Assembly (NCBI GenBank): GCA_029260655.1
Contig: JAJDCU010000001.1
Location: 1 to 64,000, forward strand
Length of the DNA: 64,000 bases
Reading direction: 5' to 3'
Source of the DNA: Phycisphaeraceae bacterium
Lineage (GTDB): Bacteria; Planctomycetota; Phycisphaerae; Phycisphaerales; Phycisphaeraceae
Part shown: positions 1 to 8,636 of the stretch, in pieces
Position numbering within the stretch: the first letter of the stretch is position 1
Layout: every line of letters starts with the position of its first letter
Made by a program: the position numbers and the translations under genes
The notes under the pieces: model-generated
Told to the model about the DNA's origin: nothing
The model's input: only the letters and a program-made list of their open reading frames with translations
Database searches by the model: none

Positions 1-2
1 AC

Positions 3-1211
3 CTGACCGACTTCACGCCCCAGCTCACCACGCTTCAGTCCCCGGGGTACGCCGTCGACAAGGCCCCGGAGGTCGCGTACTACCGCACGGGCACGAGTTT
101 CTGGGAGGACAAGCTGACCTGGTTCTCCGAGAACCGCGCCGGGTTCGTCCGCGCCAGGCCCGGCGAAGACACGCCGTTTGACCGCGGCTTCTCACCCGCG
201 TCTTCCATGACGCTGTTTGGCATCCCCAACACCACCGCGTTCGACGACGCGCTGTTCGCCGGCGGTGTCCCCGACGAGTGGGTCTTTAGGGCCGACAGCC
301 GGCAGGAGATCAGCGCCCCGATGAAATCCGGGGATGTGAACTTCGTCCCCTACGCGGTCGGCCGGGTGACGGCCTACGACGAGAACTTCTCGGCCTTCGC
401 CGGGGAGGACGAAAAGCTTCGGCTATGGGGCTCGCTGGGCATGCGAGCCAGCACCTCGTTGCACCAGACCTACGACAAGCGCAGCCGGGTATTGGATGTC
501 AACAGTATCCGCCACGTGGTCGAGCCGAACGTGGATGTGTTCTTCTCCGGCGCAACGATCGACTCGGACGACCTGCCGGTTTTCGACCCGGACGTGGAAG
601 CGCTCAGCGAGGGCGCGGGCGCGCGCCTGGGCGTGACCAACACCTTGCAGACCAAGCGAGGCGGCCCGGGCCGGTGGCGGTCGGTGGACTGGGTCGTGCT
701 CAAGACCGACCTGGTGCTGCGCAGCGACGATTCGGATGTCGCCACGGACACCGCCCGGTTTTTCGAGCACCGTCCGGAGTTCAGCCTCGGCGGCGACCAC
801 CTCTACACCGAGCTGTTGTGGATGGTCACCGACACGCTGGGGGTGGCCGGCGAACTGGTTCATAGCCTCGAGACCGACCGGGTCGTGCAGTGGCGTTTTG
901 GTGGCACGCTCCAACACACGCCGCGGTTCAGCTCGTTTGTCCGATACGACGAGATCGACCTCCTCGACGGCAGGCTGCTGACCTACGGGTTCACCTACGT
1001 CCTGACCACCAAATACGAGATGGGCTTCCAGCAGCGGATCGACTTCGAACGCGATGAATCCCGATCGGTCAACCTCTGGCTTGAGCGGCGTCTGCCCCGC
1101 TGGCGGGTGCGGCTGACGGCCCGGGTCGACGAGATCGAGGACAACCAGACGGTCGGGATCGTGCTGATCCCCGAAGGCTTCGGCGGCGGGCCCTCACCGT
1201 TGATCCGCTGA
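3..1211 (+). CDS. LPS-assembly protein LptD-like, C-terminal part (5' end outside window)
   Basis: Frame is open to the window edge upstream of the listed ORF start (LTDFTPQLTTLQSPGYAVDKAPEVAYYRTG...). Contains an LptD-like 'IRHVVEPNVDVFFSG' block and alternating beta-strand pattern to the C-terminus. Upstream of a SurA/PpiD-like gene. Confidence 0.72.
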   Translation: MTDFTPQLTTLQSPGYAVDKAPEVAYYRTGTSFWEDKLTWFSENRAGFVRARPGEDTPFDRGFSPASSMTLFGIPNTTAFDDALFAGGVPDEWVFRADSRQEISAPMKSGDVNFVPYAVGRVTAYDENFSAFAGEDEKLRLWGSLGMRASTSLHQTYDKRSRVLDVNSIRHVVEPNVDVFFSGATIDSDDLPVFDPDVEALSEGAGARLGVTNTLQTKRGGPGRWRSVDWVVLKTDLVLRSDDSDVATDTARFFEHRPEFSLGGDHLYTELLWMVTDTLGVAGELVHSLETDRVVQWRFGGTLQHTPRFSSFVRYDEIDLLDGRLLTYGFTYVLTTKYEMGFQQRIDFERDESRSVNLWLERRLPRWRVRLTARVDEIEDNQTVGIVLIPEGFGGGPSPLIR

Positions 1212-1223
1212 GTTACTACCACT

Positions 1224-1299
1224 TAGCGGGCGATCGCAGATCGCCGGGATTTTGACCCGTTGGGGCAACGCACGCGGATCTGTGATCCGCCGTTAAACG
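1224..1299. repeat. REP/MITE-like palindromic element, copy A
   Basis: TTAGCGG...CCGTTAAAC imperfect terminal inverted repeats enclosing hairpins GGCGATC-GCA-GATCGCC (1230-1246) and GCGGATC-TGT-GATCCGC (1275-1291). Second copy at 28671-28744 in inverse orientation. Confidence 0.8.
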
Positions 1300-1391
1300 A
1301 GCCGACACTTCCTGTTTTCCAGCTTTTCCCCACCCCGCTATACTGACCGGCTCGCGGTAACACCCCCGATAGACCCACGGAGGCCTGCACG

Positions 1392-3395
1392 GTGCTCAAG
1401 TTCTTTAGAAAGTACAACAAATACATCCTCGCGGTCGGGGGGAGCCTGCTGATGATCGGGTTCCTGATCCAGCCGGTGATGTCGATGTTCCAGGCCGACC
1501 CGATGGCCGTGGCCCTTGGGACGGTCGGTGACGATGAGATCACCCGCCGTGACCTGGCCTCGGCCGAAGCTCAGATGGCGGTGCTGGCGCGGTACGGGCT
1601 ACGGCTGGACCGCGACCCCGACGCAACCAACGACAACAACAACAACCTGCGCTGGGCGCTGATCCTTTACGATGCGCAGCAGTTGGGCCTGTCCGCCAGC
1701 CAGGCGGAGGTCAACCAGCTTCGGCTTGAGGCCGGCCAGTCCGACGCGGACATCGAGATGATGGCCACCCGCTTCAACGCCACCCCCCAGTTCGTGCTCA
1801 GCGCGATGCGCAACTGGCTGGTCGTCCAGCAATACAAGGAAGTGGTCGCCGGCCAGAGGCACCTGGCGGGGACCCAGCGAGCCGCCTTCATGCGGAGCAT
1901 GTACCAGTCCCCGCAGACGTACGAGCTATACGAGGCCCTGTCTTACGGCTCATCGCGTTTGAGTAAGCCCCTGGTCGAGCACTTCCTCCAGGACCAAGGC
2001 GCGCGTGTGGCGGGGCAGGTGGTTTTGATCCGGGCGGATCAACTCCTGGACCAGGCCCCAAAGCCCAGCGAGGAGGAGATCCAGGCGCTGTTCGATCTTT
2101 ACAAGGACGCGCTGCCGGGCGAGGGCGCGGATTACGGGTTCGGCTACCGGGTGCCGGACCGGGTGAAGCTCGAATACCTGTCGATTTCGATGGACGATGC
2201 CCGGCGGGTGGTCAAGGCCACCGAGGCCCAGGCGCTGGCGTACTACCGCAAGAACACCGACCGTTACACCGACACCCCAGCCACCGCGGATGCCCCCGAA
2301 GCCCAGGCGGCCACGGTGAAGCCCTACGAGCAGGTACGCGGCCAGGTGTTTGAGGACCTGACCGAAGAAAACGCCTTCCTTCTGGTCGAGAAGATGACCA
2401 AGGCGGCGTACGGGATGCTTTATGAAGATACCCGTGGGATGGCCAAGCAGGCGGGCTACCGCGTGGTAGCCGACCCGTTGGCGGTGACGACGTTGAGGCA
2501 GATCGCCGAGCGCCTCGAAGCGGATTTTGGGCTGCTGCCGCAGGTCCGCAGGATGACGGATGAATGGATCAACGCCGATGACCTGCGTGGTCTGCCGGGC
2601 CTTGGCCTAAGTGCGCTAGCCAGTGATCCGCGTGTGGACTTCACCTCGTTCGTGCTCAGCGCCCGTGAGCTCAAGCCCGAGTCGGACAACCCGCTGACGC
2701 CGCTTCGTTTGCAGGCGCACCTGGCCGGTTCGCCGATGCGGGTATTTGACGGCTCGCGGTATATCTTCCGGTTGACCGATGCCCAGCCGACCCGCGTCCC
2801 GGATTCGCTTGACCAGGTGCGAGACCGTGTCCAGCGTGACGCCCGGCTTCTGTCGGCGTACCGTGAATTGATGTCGCAGGCCCAGACCCGGCGGGCTCAG
2901 GCCGTCAAGGATGGGCTTGAGGCGGTGGCGTCGCAGGCGAACACCTCGGTCGTTCCCGTGCCAGCGACTTCCAGACGTATCCCCGACCGCAACGGGTTGC
3001 TGGTCCCACCGCCGCTGGCTGTGGTGGGTCAGAGCGAAGCGTTCGTGCAGGCGTTTTTCGCGACCGCCGACCGGGCACGGGCTGCCGGGCCGATCGATCA
3101 AGCCGACGCCGAAGCGCTCATCGGGGCCGTGGGGCTCGACCATAAGCTGGGCCTGGCGTTATACCGCATCGAGGATTACGAGCCTTTGACCGAGGCGCAG
3201 TTCCAGGCCGTGGCGGCCTCGCCGATCGTAACGATCCAGATCGAACGGTCGCTGTTCACCCCGATCCGGCTGGGCAGCCCCCTGTCGCTGAAGTCGCTGA
3301 CACACCGGCTGAACTACATCAGCGCGCAGGGCGGGTCGAGGGACGATGAAAAAGCCGAAGAAGCTGACGGGGCCGATCCGGGCGAGGGTGTGTGA
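1392..3395 (+). CDS. SurA/PpiD-like N-terminal domain periplasmic chaperone (membrane anchored)
   Basis: GTG start. 'MLKFFRKYNKYILAVGGSLLMIGFLIQPVMSMFQ' N-terminal anchor followed by a SurA_N-like helical region. No clear parvulin (PPIC) signature seen. Confidence 0.7.
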   Translation: MLKFFRKYNKYILAVGGSLLMIGFLIQPVMSMFQADPMAVALGTVGDDEITRRDLASAEAQMAVLARYGLRLDRDPDATNDNNNNLRWALILYDAQQLGLSASQAEVNQLRLEAGQSDADIEMMATRFNATPQFVLSAMRNWLVVQQYKEVVAGQRHLAGTQRAAFMRSMYQSPQTYELYEALSYGSSRLSKPLVEHFLQDQGARVAGQVVLIRADQLLDQAPKPSEEEIQALFDLYKDALPGEGADYGFGYRVPDRVKLEYLSISMDDARRVVKATEAQALAYYRKNTDRYTDTPATADAPEAQAATVKPYEQVRGQVFEDLTEENAFLLVEKMTKAAYGMLYEDTRGMAKQAGYRVVADPLAVTTLRQIAERLEADFGLLPQVRRMTDEWINADDLRGLPGLGLSALASDPRVDFTSFVLSARELKPESDNPLTPLRLQAHLAGSPMRVFDGSRYIFRLTDAQPTRVPDSLDQVRDRVQRDARLLSAYRELMSQAQTRRAQAVKDGLEAVASQANTSVVPVPATSRRIPDRNGLLVPPPLAVVGQSEAFVQAFFATADRARAAGPIDQADAEALIGAVGLDHKLGLALYRIEDYEPLTEAQFQAVAASPIVTIQIERSLFTPIRLGSPLSLKSLTHRLNYISAQGGSRDDEKAEEADGADPGEGV

Positions 3396-3511
3396 GAAAA
3401 CTGGAAAACTGGGAATTAGAGCCGGGCAGTTGAGGGCCTTCCACGCGAGCGGCGGGTATCGTCACATGCCCGCCCCTTCTGATTTCCAGCTATCCACATT
3501 TCCCTCCCCAC

Positions 3512-3862
3512 TTAACCCACGCTCGACCCCGGGGGGACGGGCTTGGTCGGGGACAGCACCACGACGTCGGCGAGCTCGTCATCCTGCATCGCGCTGGCGG
3601 CCATGAGCATGCCGTTGGATTCCTCGCCACGGATCTTGCGCGGCGCGAGGTTAGCCACAACGACAACCTGTTTGCCGACGAGTTGGTCGGGCTCACAGAA
3701 CTGTCGGATGCCGGCGCAGATCTGTCTTTGATGGTCGCCTAGATCGACCTGGAGTTTCAGCAGGCGGTCGGCGTTTGGGTGGGCCTCGGCGGCGGTGACG
3801 GTTCCGACGCGCAGGTCGAGCTTGACGAAGTCGTCGATTTGGATGGTCGGCTTGGTATCCAT
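3512..3862 (-). CDS. tRNA-binding (Trbp111/MetG C-terminal-like) protein
   Basis: 'VKLDLRVGTVTAAEAHPNADRLLKLQVDLGD...QICAGIRQF...VVVANLAPRKIRGEESNGMLMAA' is the canonical EMAP/MetG-C tRNA-binding domain. Confidence 0.92.
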   Translation of the reverse strand: MDTKPTIQIDDFVKLDLRVGTVTAAEAHPNADRLLKLQVDLGDHQRQICAGIRQFCEPDQLVGKQVVVVANLAPRKIRGEESNGMLMAASAMQDDELADVVVLSPTKPVPPGSSVG

Positions 3863-4003
3863 ATGATCCTCTGTTGCATAGGCCGATCAGCCGGCCCAGG
3901 CGGAGAAGATACCGGATATGCTCAACGCCGTCGCCCGTCGGCTTGAATCGCCCCGGGCCCACGCCGTCAATCGGACAACGCCAACCCCACCCCGCGAGAC
4001 CCC

Positions 4004-7000
4004 GTGGCCGAAACCGACCCAAGCCCGACCCGGCCCGCCAAGCCCCGCCGCCTTGTTCGCCGGGTGGTTTTATTGCTGCTGTTGGCGGTAGCTGTCACGT
4101 TTAGTGGGGTGTACTACCTGACCCGGCCGGCGCGCTTGAACCGTGCGGTGACGCAACTGCTTGAAGGGACGCTGGGCTGCAGCGCCCAGGTCGGCCCAAC
4201 GCGGATGAGCCTGGGCGGGGTGCTGACGGTGGATGGGCTTGACCTGACGATCCCAGGTGAAACCGGGGAGGCGGCCCGGCTGTTTCACGCGGACCATGCG
4301 GAGGTCGAGCTGAGGCTCTGGCCGCTGCTGCTTGGCAGGGTCCGCGCCGCGTCGGTGTCGCTTAAGTCGCCGAAGCTGTACCTGACCGAAGACCTGGACG
4401 ACGGGCGGTTCAATTACGAGAAGCTGATCGCCGACGCGCCCGAGTTGGACGGCCGAGCGGGTCTGCCCGAGGCCTTGCCCGAGCTGTTTATCCGCACGGG
4501 CGTGGTGGATTTTGGTCAGGTGTCCGGCGGGCGGTACACCAAGGTCGACGGACTGGACCTGGCCGGAATGCTGACCGCCGATCCTGATCGCCGGGGCGTG
4601 TACCGGTTTGTGCTGAGCCAGGACAACAGAACCCGCGCCCAAGGCCGTAGGCCCAAGGGCGCTGCGATTCACGGCACGATCGATCTGGAAACGCCCAGCG
4701 TCCAGGTGCAGGTCGACCGCTTTAAGTTCACGGACCCGCACCGGTATCTGCTACCCCAGGCGGTGCGTAGCTGGTGGGACCGTCTGACACCGGAAGGGGC
4801 GCTGCCGCGTGTGGTGTTCAGCGCGGGGCTGGACGGCAATGGTGACGTGGCGCTGGCCGCCGAGATGAACCTGGACGGCATCGCGCTGACGCTGCCGATT
4901 GAGTCTAAACCGTTGCGGGTGGCGGGGGTGACCGGCACCGTGCGTTTGACCGGGGGGGCGATCACGTTCGAAAGTCTTAGCGGCGAGGTCGAAGGGATCG
5001 AGTTTGTGACGACCGGTCGGGTCGGGGGGTTCGAGGCCGCGGCGCCGTTTACCGTGAGCGTGACGACCCAGCCGTTCGACGTCCCGGCCCAGGGGGGGCT
5101 GTGGGACAAGGTCCCGCCGAAGGTTAAAAACTATCAGAGGCGCTTCGCCCCTCACGGCCGGTATCAGTCGCAGGTCACGATCGAAAGGCCCGCCCTTGGC
5201 GGCGAGCTACTCTTTAGCGGGCACCTGGACCTGCTGGATACAGAGTTCACCTATCACAAGTTCCCTTACCCAGCCAAGAGCCTGATCGGTCGGATCACGT
5301 TTGACGATAAGCAGGTGGTGCTGCACGACCTGGTCGGGGTCGGGCCGTCCGGCGGCCGGGGCGTGGTCAGCGGGACGATCACCCCGCCGGGCCCGGATTC
5401 ACAGGTCGACCTGACGATCCGCGGCGAGGGCTTTCCGCTTGACCGTTACATGATCGACGCGATGAAGCCCAAGCACCGCAAGGTAGTGGACATGTTCTTC
5501 GACCGGGCGGGTTACGAAGAGCTGGTCGCCCAGGGTGTGATCCGTCCCGGCGCCGCCGCCGATGGGTCGGGCGGGGAAGGCGTGGCCGGGCAGGCGGATC
5601 AAGCACCGCGCCCGTCGGTCTTTGATCTGGGCGGTTCGGCGTCGATGGTCGTCAAGATCCAGCGCCCGGCCGGTAAGGACAAGAAATACCGGGTGACCAC
5701 GGACATCGACGTGGCAGGGCTCCGCGGGTTGTTCAGCTTCTGGCACTTCCCGGTCTACGCCGACAGCGGACAGATACTGATCACCCCCGATCACGTTCAG
5801 ATCAGCAATCTTCGGCTGCTGGGCGTCGGCGGTGGTGGTGGGGTGATCGACGGGCGGCTGATATTGCCTAGCGAGGGGAGGCCGCTTGCGCCTTCTCTGC
5901 ACATGACCGATGTGTGGCTGCCGATCGACCCAATACTTGTCGCGTCGATCCCGCCGCCGAAGAACCAGTGGGTCCGGTCCCTTGAGCTGTCGGGGGTTCT
6001 GGCCGGGACCGGCGAGATCTACGCCGACAGAAACGGGAAGGTGGCCTTCACGCTTGACGGGCAACTGCAGCACGCGACCGCGACCCCCAACGGGGGCGGT
6101 TACGAACTGGACGATATCCGAGGTTCGGTGACGGTCGAACGCACGCGCGTACAGCTTGAGGATCTGGCCGGGCGGCACGGGGAGGGGACCATCACGCTCA
6201 ATGGCCAGGCCGACTGGGGCGCCGGCGGCGTCGGGGTCGACATGACCGTTACCGGCGATGCGTTGCGTCTCGAGCCGGGCCTGATCCACCTGCTCCCGAT
6301 CGGGAATGATGCACGCCCGGCGCTGCGTGAAATGTTCGAGACTTACAGCCCCGACGGGCGGTTCGACTCGGTGCTGCATTATCAGGGCGGCGACGGCTTG
6401 TCCGACCGGTATACCCTCAGCGTTGAGCCCGGCGCGGTGGCGTTTGACGTCGACGGCGAGCGGGTCGAGATGGAGGAGATGGCCGGGGAGGTCACGCTCA
6501 CACCCGACAAGGCCACCCTGCACGCTGTCACCGGGCGTTTTGAATCAGGCACGTTTGTGGTGGATGGGGATGTACGTTTCGGCGATGACCCCGGGATCGA
6601 CCTGTTGTTCGATGTCCAGGCCGACCGGATCGACCCCGCCGCCCGGGCGATGCTGCCGGCGGGCGTGCTCACCGTGATCGACAGCCTGAGCCTGGATGGG
6701 CCCTACCGTGTGGACGATGCGCGGGTGCTGACCCGGCCACAGGTCACTCGGGGGCCGGCGATGATCTTCGAGGGCAAGGTATCGCTGGTGGATGCCCGGG
6801 CCCAGATCGGCGTGCCGATCAGCGAGATCAACGCCGAACTGGATATGCACGTGGTCAAGTTCGCCGACCGTCCCTGGCCCCACACCGACATCCGTATCAC
6901 CGCCGAGCACCTCCGCGCCGCCGACCGCCTGCTTAACAGGCTGTCACTGAATGTCTCCACCGGTGAGCAGCCCTGGCTGATCGATCTGAATGACCTCAAG

Positions 7001-7750
7001 GGCTCGATCTACGGCGGGACGCTGATCGGTAAGGGGCAGATCAGCCTCGGTGATTCGCCAGTCCAGGGCGGACCCCCTGCGCCGGGGGTGTTTAGTTTCG
7101 ACATGTCGATTCTTGAATCTCAACTCGAGCCGTTCCTGCACCCGCTTGAGCCCTCGATTGCTTCCGCCGACACCGGCACCGACAGCGAGGCGGACGACGG
7201 CTTGCCCATACGGGACATGGCGTCCGGGCTGCTCTCGGCCAGCTTCTCGATCCACGCACCGCTGGATGACCCCACGCAACGGCAGGGCCGAGGCGTGGCC
7301 ACCGTCCGGGACGCCAAACTCTACGACCGCCCGTTGTCTCTGGCGCTGCTGCAAGCTGCCAACCTCGCGCTGCCCAACGAGCGATCCTTCGACCGCGCCT
7401 CGGCCAGGTACCTGGTCTTCGGCGACACCGTGTTGTTTGATGACATCCGCTTCGAGGCGCCGGCGTTTGTCATCGCCGGCACCGGCACGATGGATTACCC
7501 GACGACCGAACTGGACCTGCGCATGGTGACCCACAACCCGGGAGCCCCCGACCTCGGGCCGGTCAGCGATCTGGTGCGGACGTTCAAAGATGAGCTGGTG
7601 GGCATCGAAGTCAAGGGCACCCTCGCCGAGCCCCAGTCCCGGGTCGTGACACTCGAAGGGTTCTTCAAGTCCTGGGGACGCATCTTCGGCGACACCAGCG
7701 CCCAGATCACCGACGACCACATCGACGAACCCATCACCGAGACGCCGTAG
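4004..7750 (+). CDS. AsmA/TamB-like large envelope protein
   Basis: 1248 aa, N-terminal TM, long beta-repeat region, C-terminal 'ISLGDSPVQGG... TGTMDYPTTELDLRMVTHNPG' typical of AsmA-like C-terminal domains. Confidence 0.75.
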   Translation: MAETDPSPTRPAKPRRLVRRVVLLLLLAVAVTFSGVYYLTRPARLNRAVTQLLEGTLGCSAQVGPTRMSLGGVLTVDGLDLTIPGETGEAARLFHADHAEVELRLWPLLLGRVRAASVSLKSPKLYLTEDLDDGRFNYEKLIADAPELDGRAGLPEALPELFIRTGVVDFGQVSGGRYTKVDGLDLAGMLTADPDRRGVYRFVLSQDNRTRAQGRRPKGAAIHGTIDLETPSVQVQVDRFKFTDPHRYLLPQAVRSWWDRLTPEGALPRVVFSAGLDGNGDVALAAEMNLDGIALTLPIESKPLRVAGVTGTVRLTGGAITFESLSGEVEGIEFVTTGRVGGFEAAAPFTVSVTTQPFDVPAQGGLWDKVPPKVKNYQRRFAPHGRYQSQVTIERPALGGELLFSGHLDLLDTEFTYHKFPYPAKSLIGRITFDDKQVVLHDLVGVGPSGGRGVVSGTITPPGPDSQVDLTIRGEGFPLDRYMIDAMKPKHRKVVDMFFDRAGYEELVAQGVIRPGAAADGSGGEGVAGQADQAPRPSVFDLGGSASMVVKIQRPAGKDKKYRVTTDIDVAGLRGLFSFWHFPVYADSGQILITPDHVQISNLRLLGVGGGGGVIDGRLILPSEGRPLAPSLHMTDVWLPIDPILVASIPPPKNQWVRSLELSGVLAGTGEIYADRNGKVAFTLDGQLQHATATPNGGGYELDDIRGSVTVERTRVQLEDLAGRHGEGTITLNGQADWGAGGVGVDMTVTGDALRLEPGLIHLLPIGNDARPALREMFETYSPDGRFDSVLHYQGGDGLSDRYTLSVEPGAVAFDVDGERVEMEEMAGEVTLTPDKATLHAVTGRFESGTFVVDGDVRFGDDPGIDLLFDVQADRIDPAARAMLPAGVLTVIDSLSLDGPYRVDDARVLTRPQVTRGPAMIFEGKVSLVDARAQIGVPISEINAELDMHVVKFADRPWPHTDIRITAEHLRAADRLLNRLSLNVSTGEQPWLIDLNDLKGSIYGGTLIGKGQISLGDSPVQGGPPAPGVFSFDMSILESQLEPFLHPLEPSIASADTGTDSEADDGLPIRDMASGLLSASFSIHAPLDDPTQRQGRGVATVRDAKLYDRPLSLALLQAANLALPNERSFDRASARYLVFGDTVLFDDIRFEAPAFVIAGTGTMDYPTTELDLRMVTHNPGAPDLGPVSDLVRTFKDELVGIEVKGTLAEPQSRVVTLEGFFKSWGRIFGDTSAQITDDHIDEPITETP

Positions 7751-7846
7751 CACCTTGATTCGCGAAGGTTGAGGTGTGATGTGGGAAGTCTGCGACGGTG
7801 GTCATCAATCCTCCCGATCCCCGCCGCCTGATCCCCGGCTCACGAC

Positions 7847-8485
7847 CTAATCCATCCCGACCAACCGTCTTACGACATCACCCACCCCGATCTGATCGAC
7901 CTCGGCCCGGGCCTGCTCGCTGACCGGCTCGTACTCACGCACCGATGGTGACGCGGTCAGGTCCGCCGGCTCATCCCCGATGGCCCTGGCTAAGCCCAGC
8001 GACCCGTCCCCGGTTACGGTCACGACCCACCGGCCCTCGCCCAGACGCCGGTACACCGCCTTGCCGTGCGCCAGCGCCGGGTCGTCCCAGGCGACCTCGG
8101 CTAGCTGCGGCTCAACCAACACCCCGTCGCTGGGCGGCGTCAGCGCATCAAACACGCGGCGCACCCACAGTCGGCCATCGAGCACGACATAGTCGACGTA
8201 GACCTCCCCCGACGGGTCGAACGGCGTGGGGATGTGCTGAATCACCCCCTCACTGGTGCGGATCGATATGCTCAGCGCCCCGTCCAGGACGACCAGTTCC
8301 GTTACCGCTGTCTTCCGCACCGCCTGGTTGTAGGTCTGGCGTAGCTGGTCGTAGTCGTCGGCCAGGGCGGTGAGCCGGTCGCGGTAGATGTCGGCCTTGA
8401 GGTTCGCCTGCACCAGTTGATACCCGACGAACCCGGCCACACCGAGCAATACCACCGCCGCCACGTTGCCGATACGATTGATCAT
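7847..8485 (-). CDS. hypothetical protein with single N-terminal TM helix
   Basis: Intact 212 aa ORF, 'IGNVAAVVLLGVAGFVGYQLVQANLKADIYRDRLTALADDYDQLR'; divergent from the neighbouring esterase gene. Confidence 0.7.
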   Translation of the reverse strand: MINRIGNVAAVVLLGVAGFVGYQLVQANLKADIYRDRLTALADDYDQLRQTYNQAVRKTAVTELVVLDGALSISIRTSEGVIQHIPTPFDPSGEVYVDYVVLDGRLWVRRVFDALTPPSDGVLVEPQLAEVAWDDPALAHGKAVYRRLGEGRWVVTVTGDGSLGLARAIGDEPADLTASPSVREYEPVSEQARAEVDQIGVGDVVRRLVGMD

Positions 8486-8636
8486 CTGATCATTTCCTTC
8501 CCGATGTTCCAGGCGCGAACATAGGGCTCACGCCGATTATTGATATCGGCCATCGCCGCGTGTCCTATCCATATCCCGGCAAATCGTGGCCAATCAGGCA
8601 ATTGTGACGGGCGGTCCGAGGTGATAGAACAGGGGG

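Noticed and set aside
5399-6523. 374-aa minus-strand ORF within the AsmA-like gene
   Set aside because: Shadow ORF; composition typical of antisense translation of GC-rich DNA.
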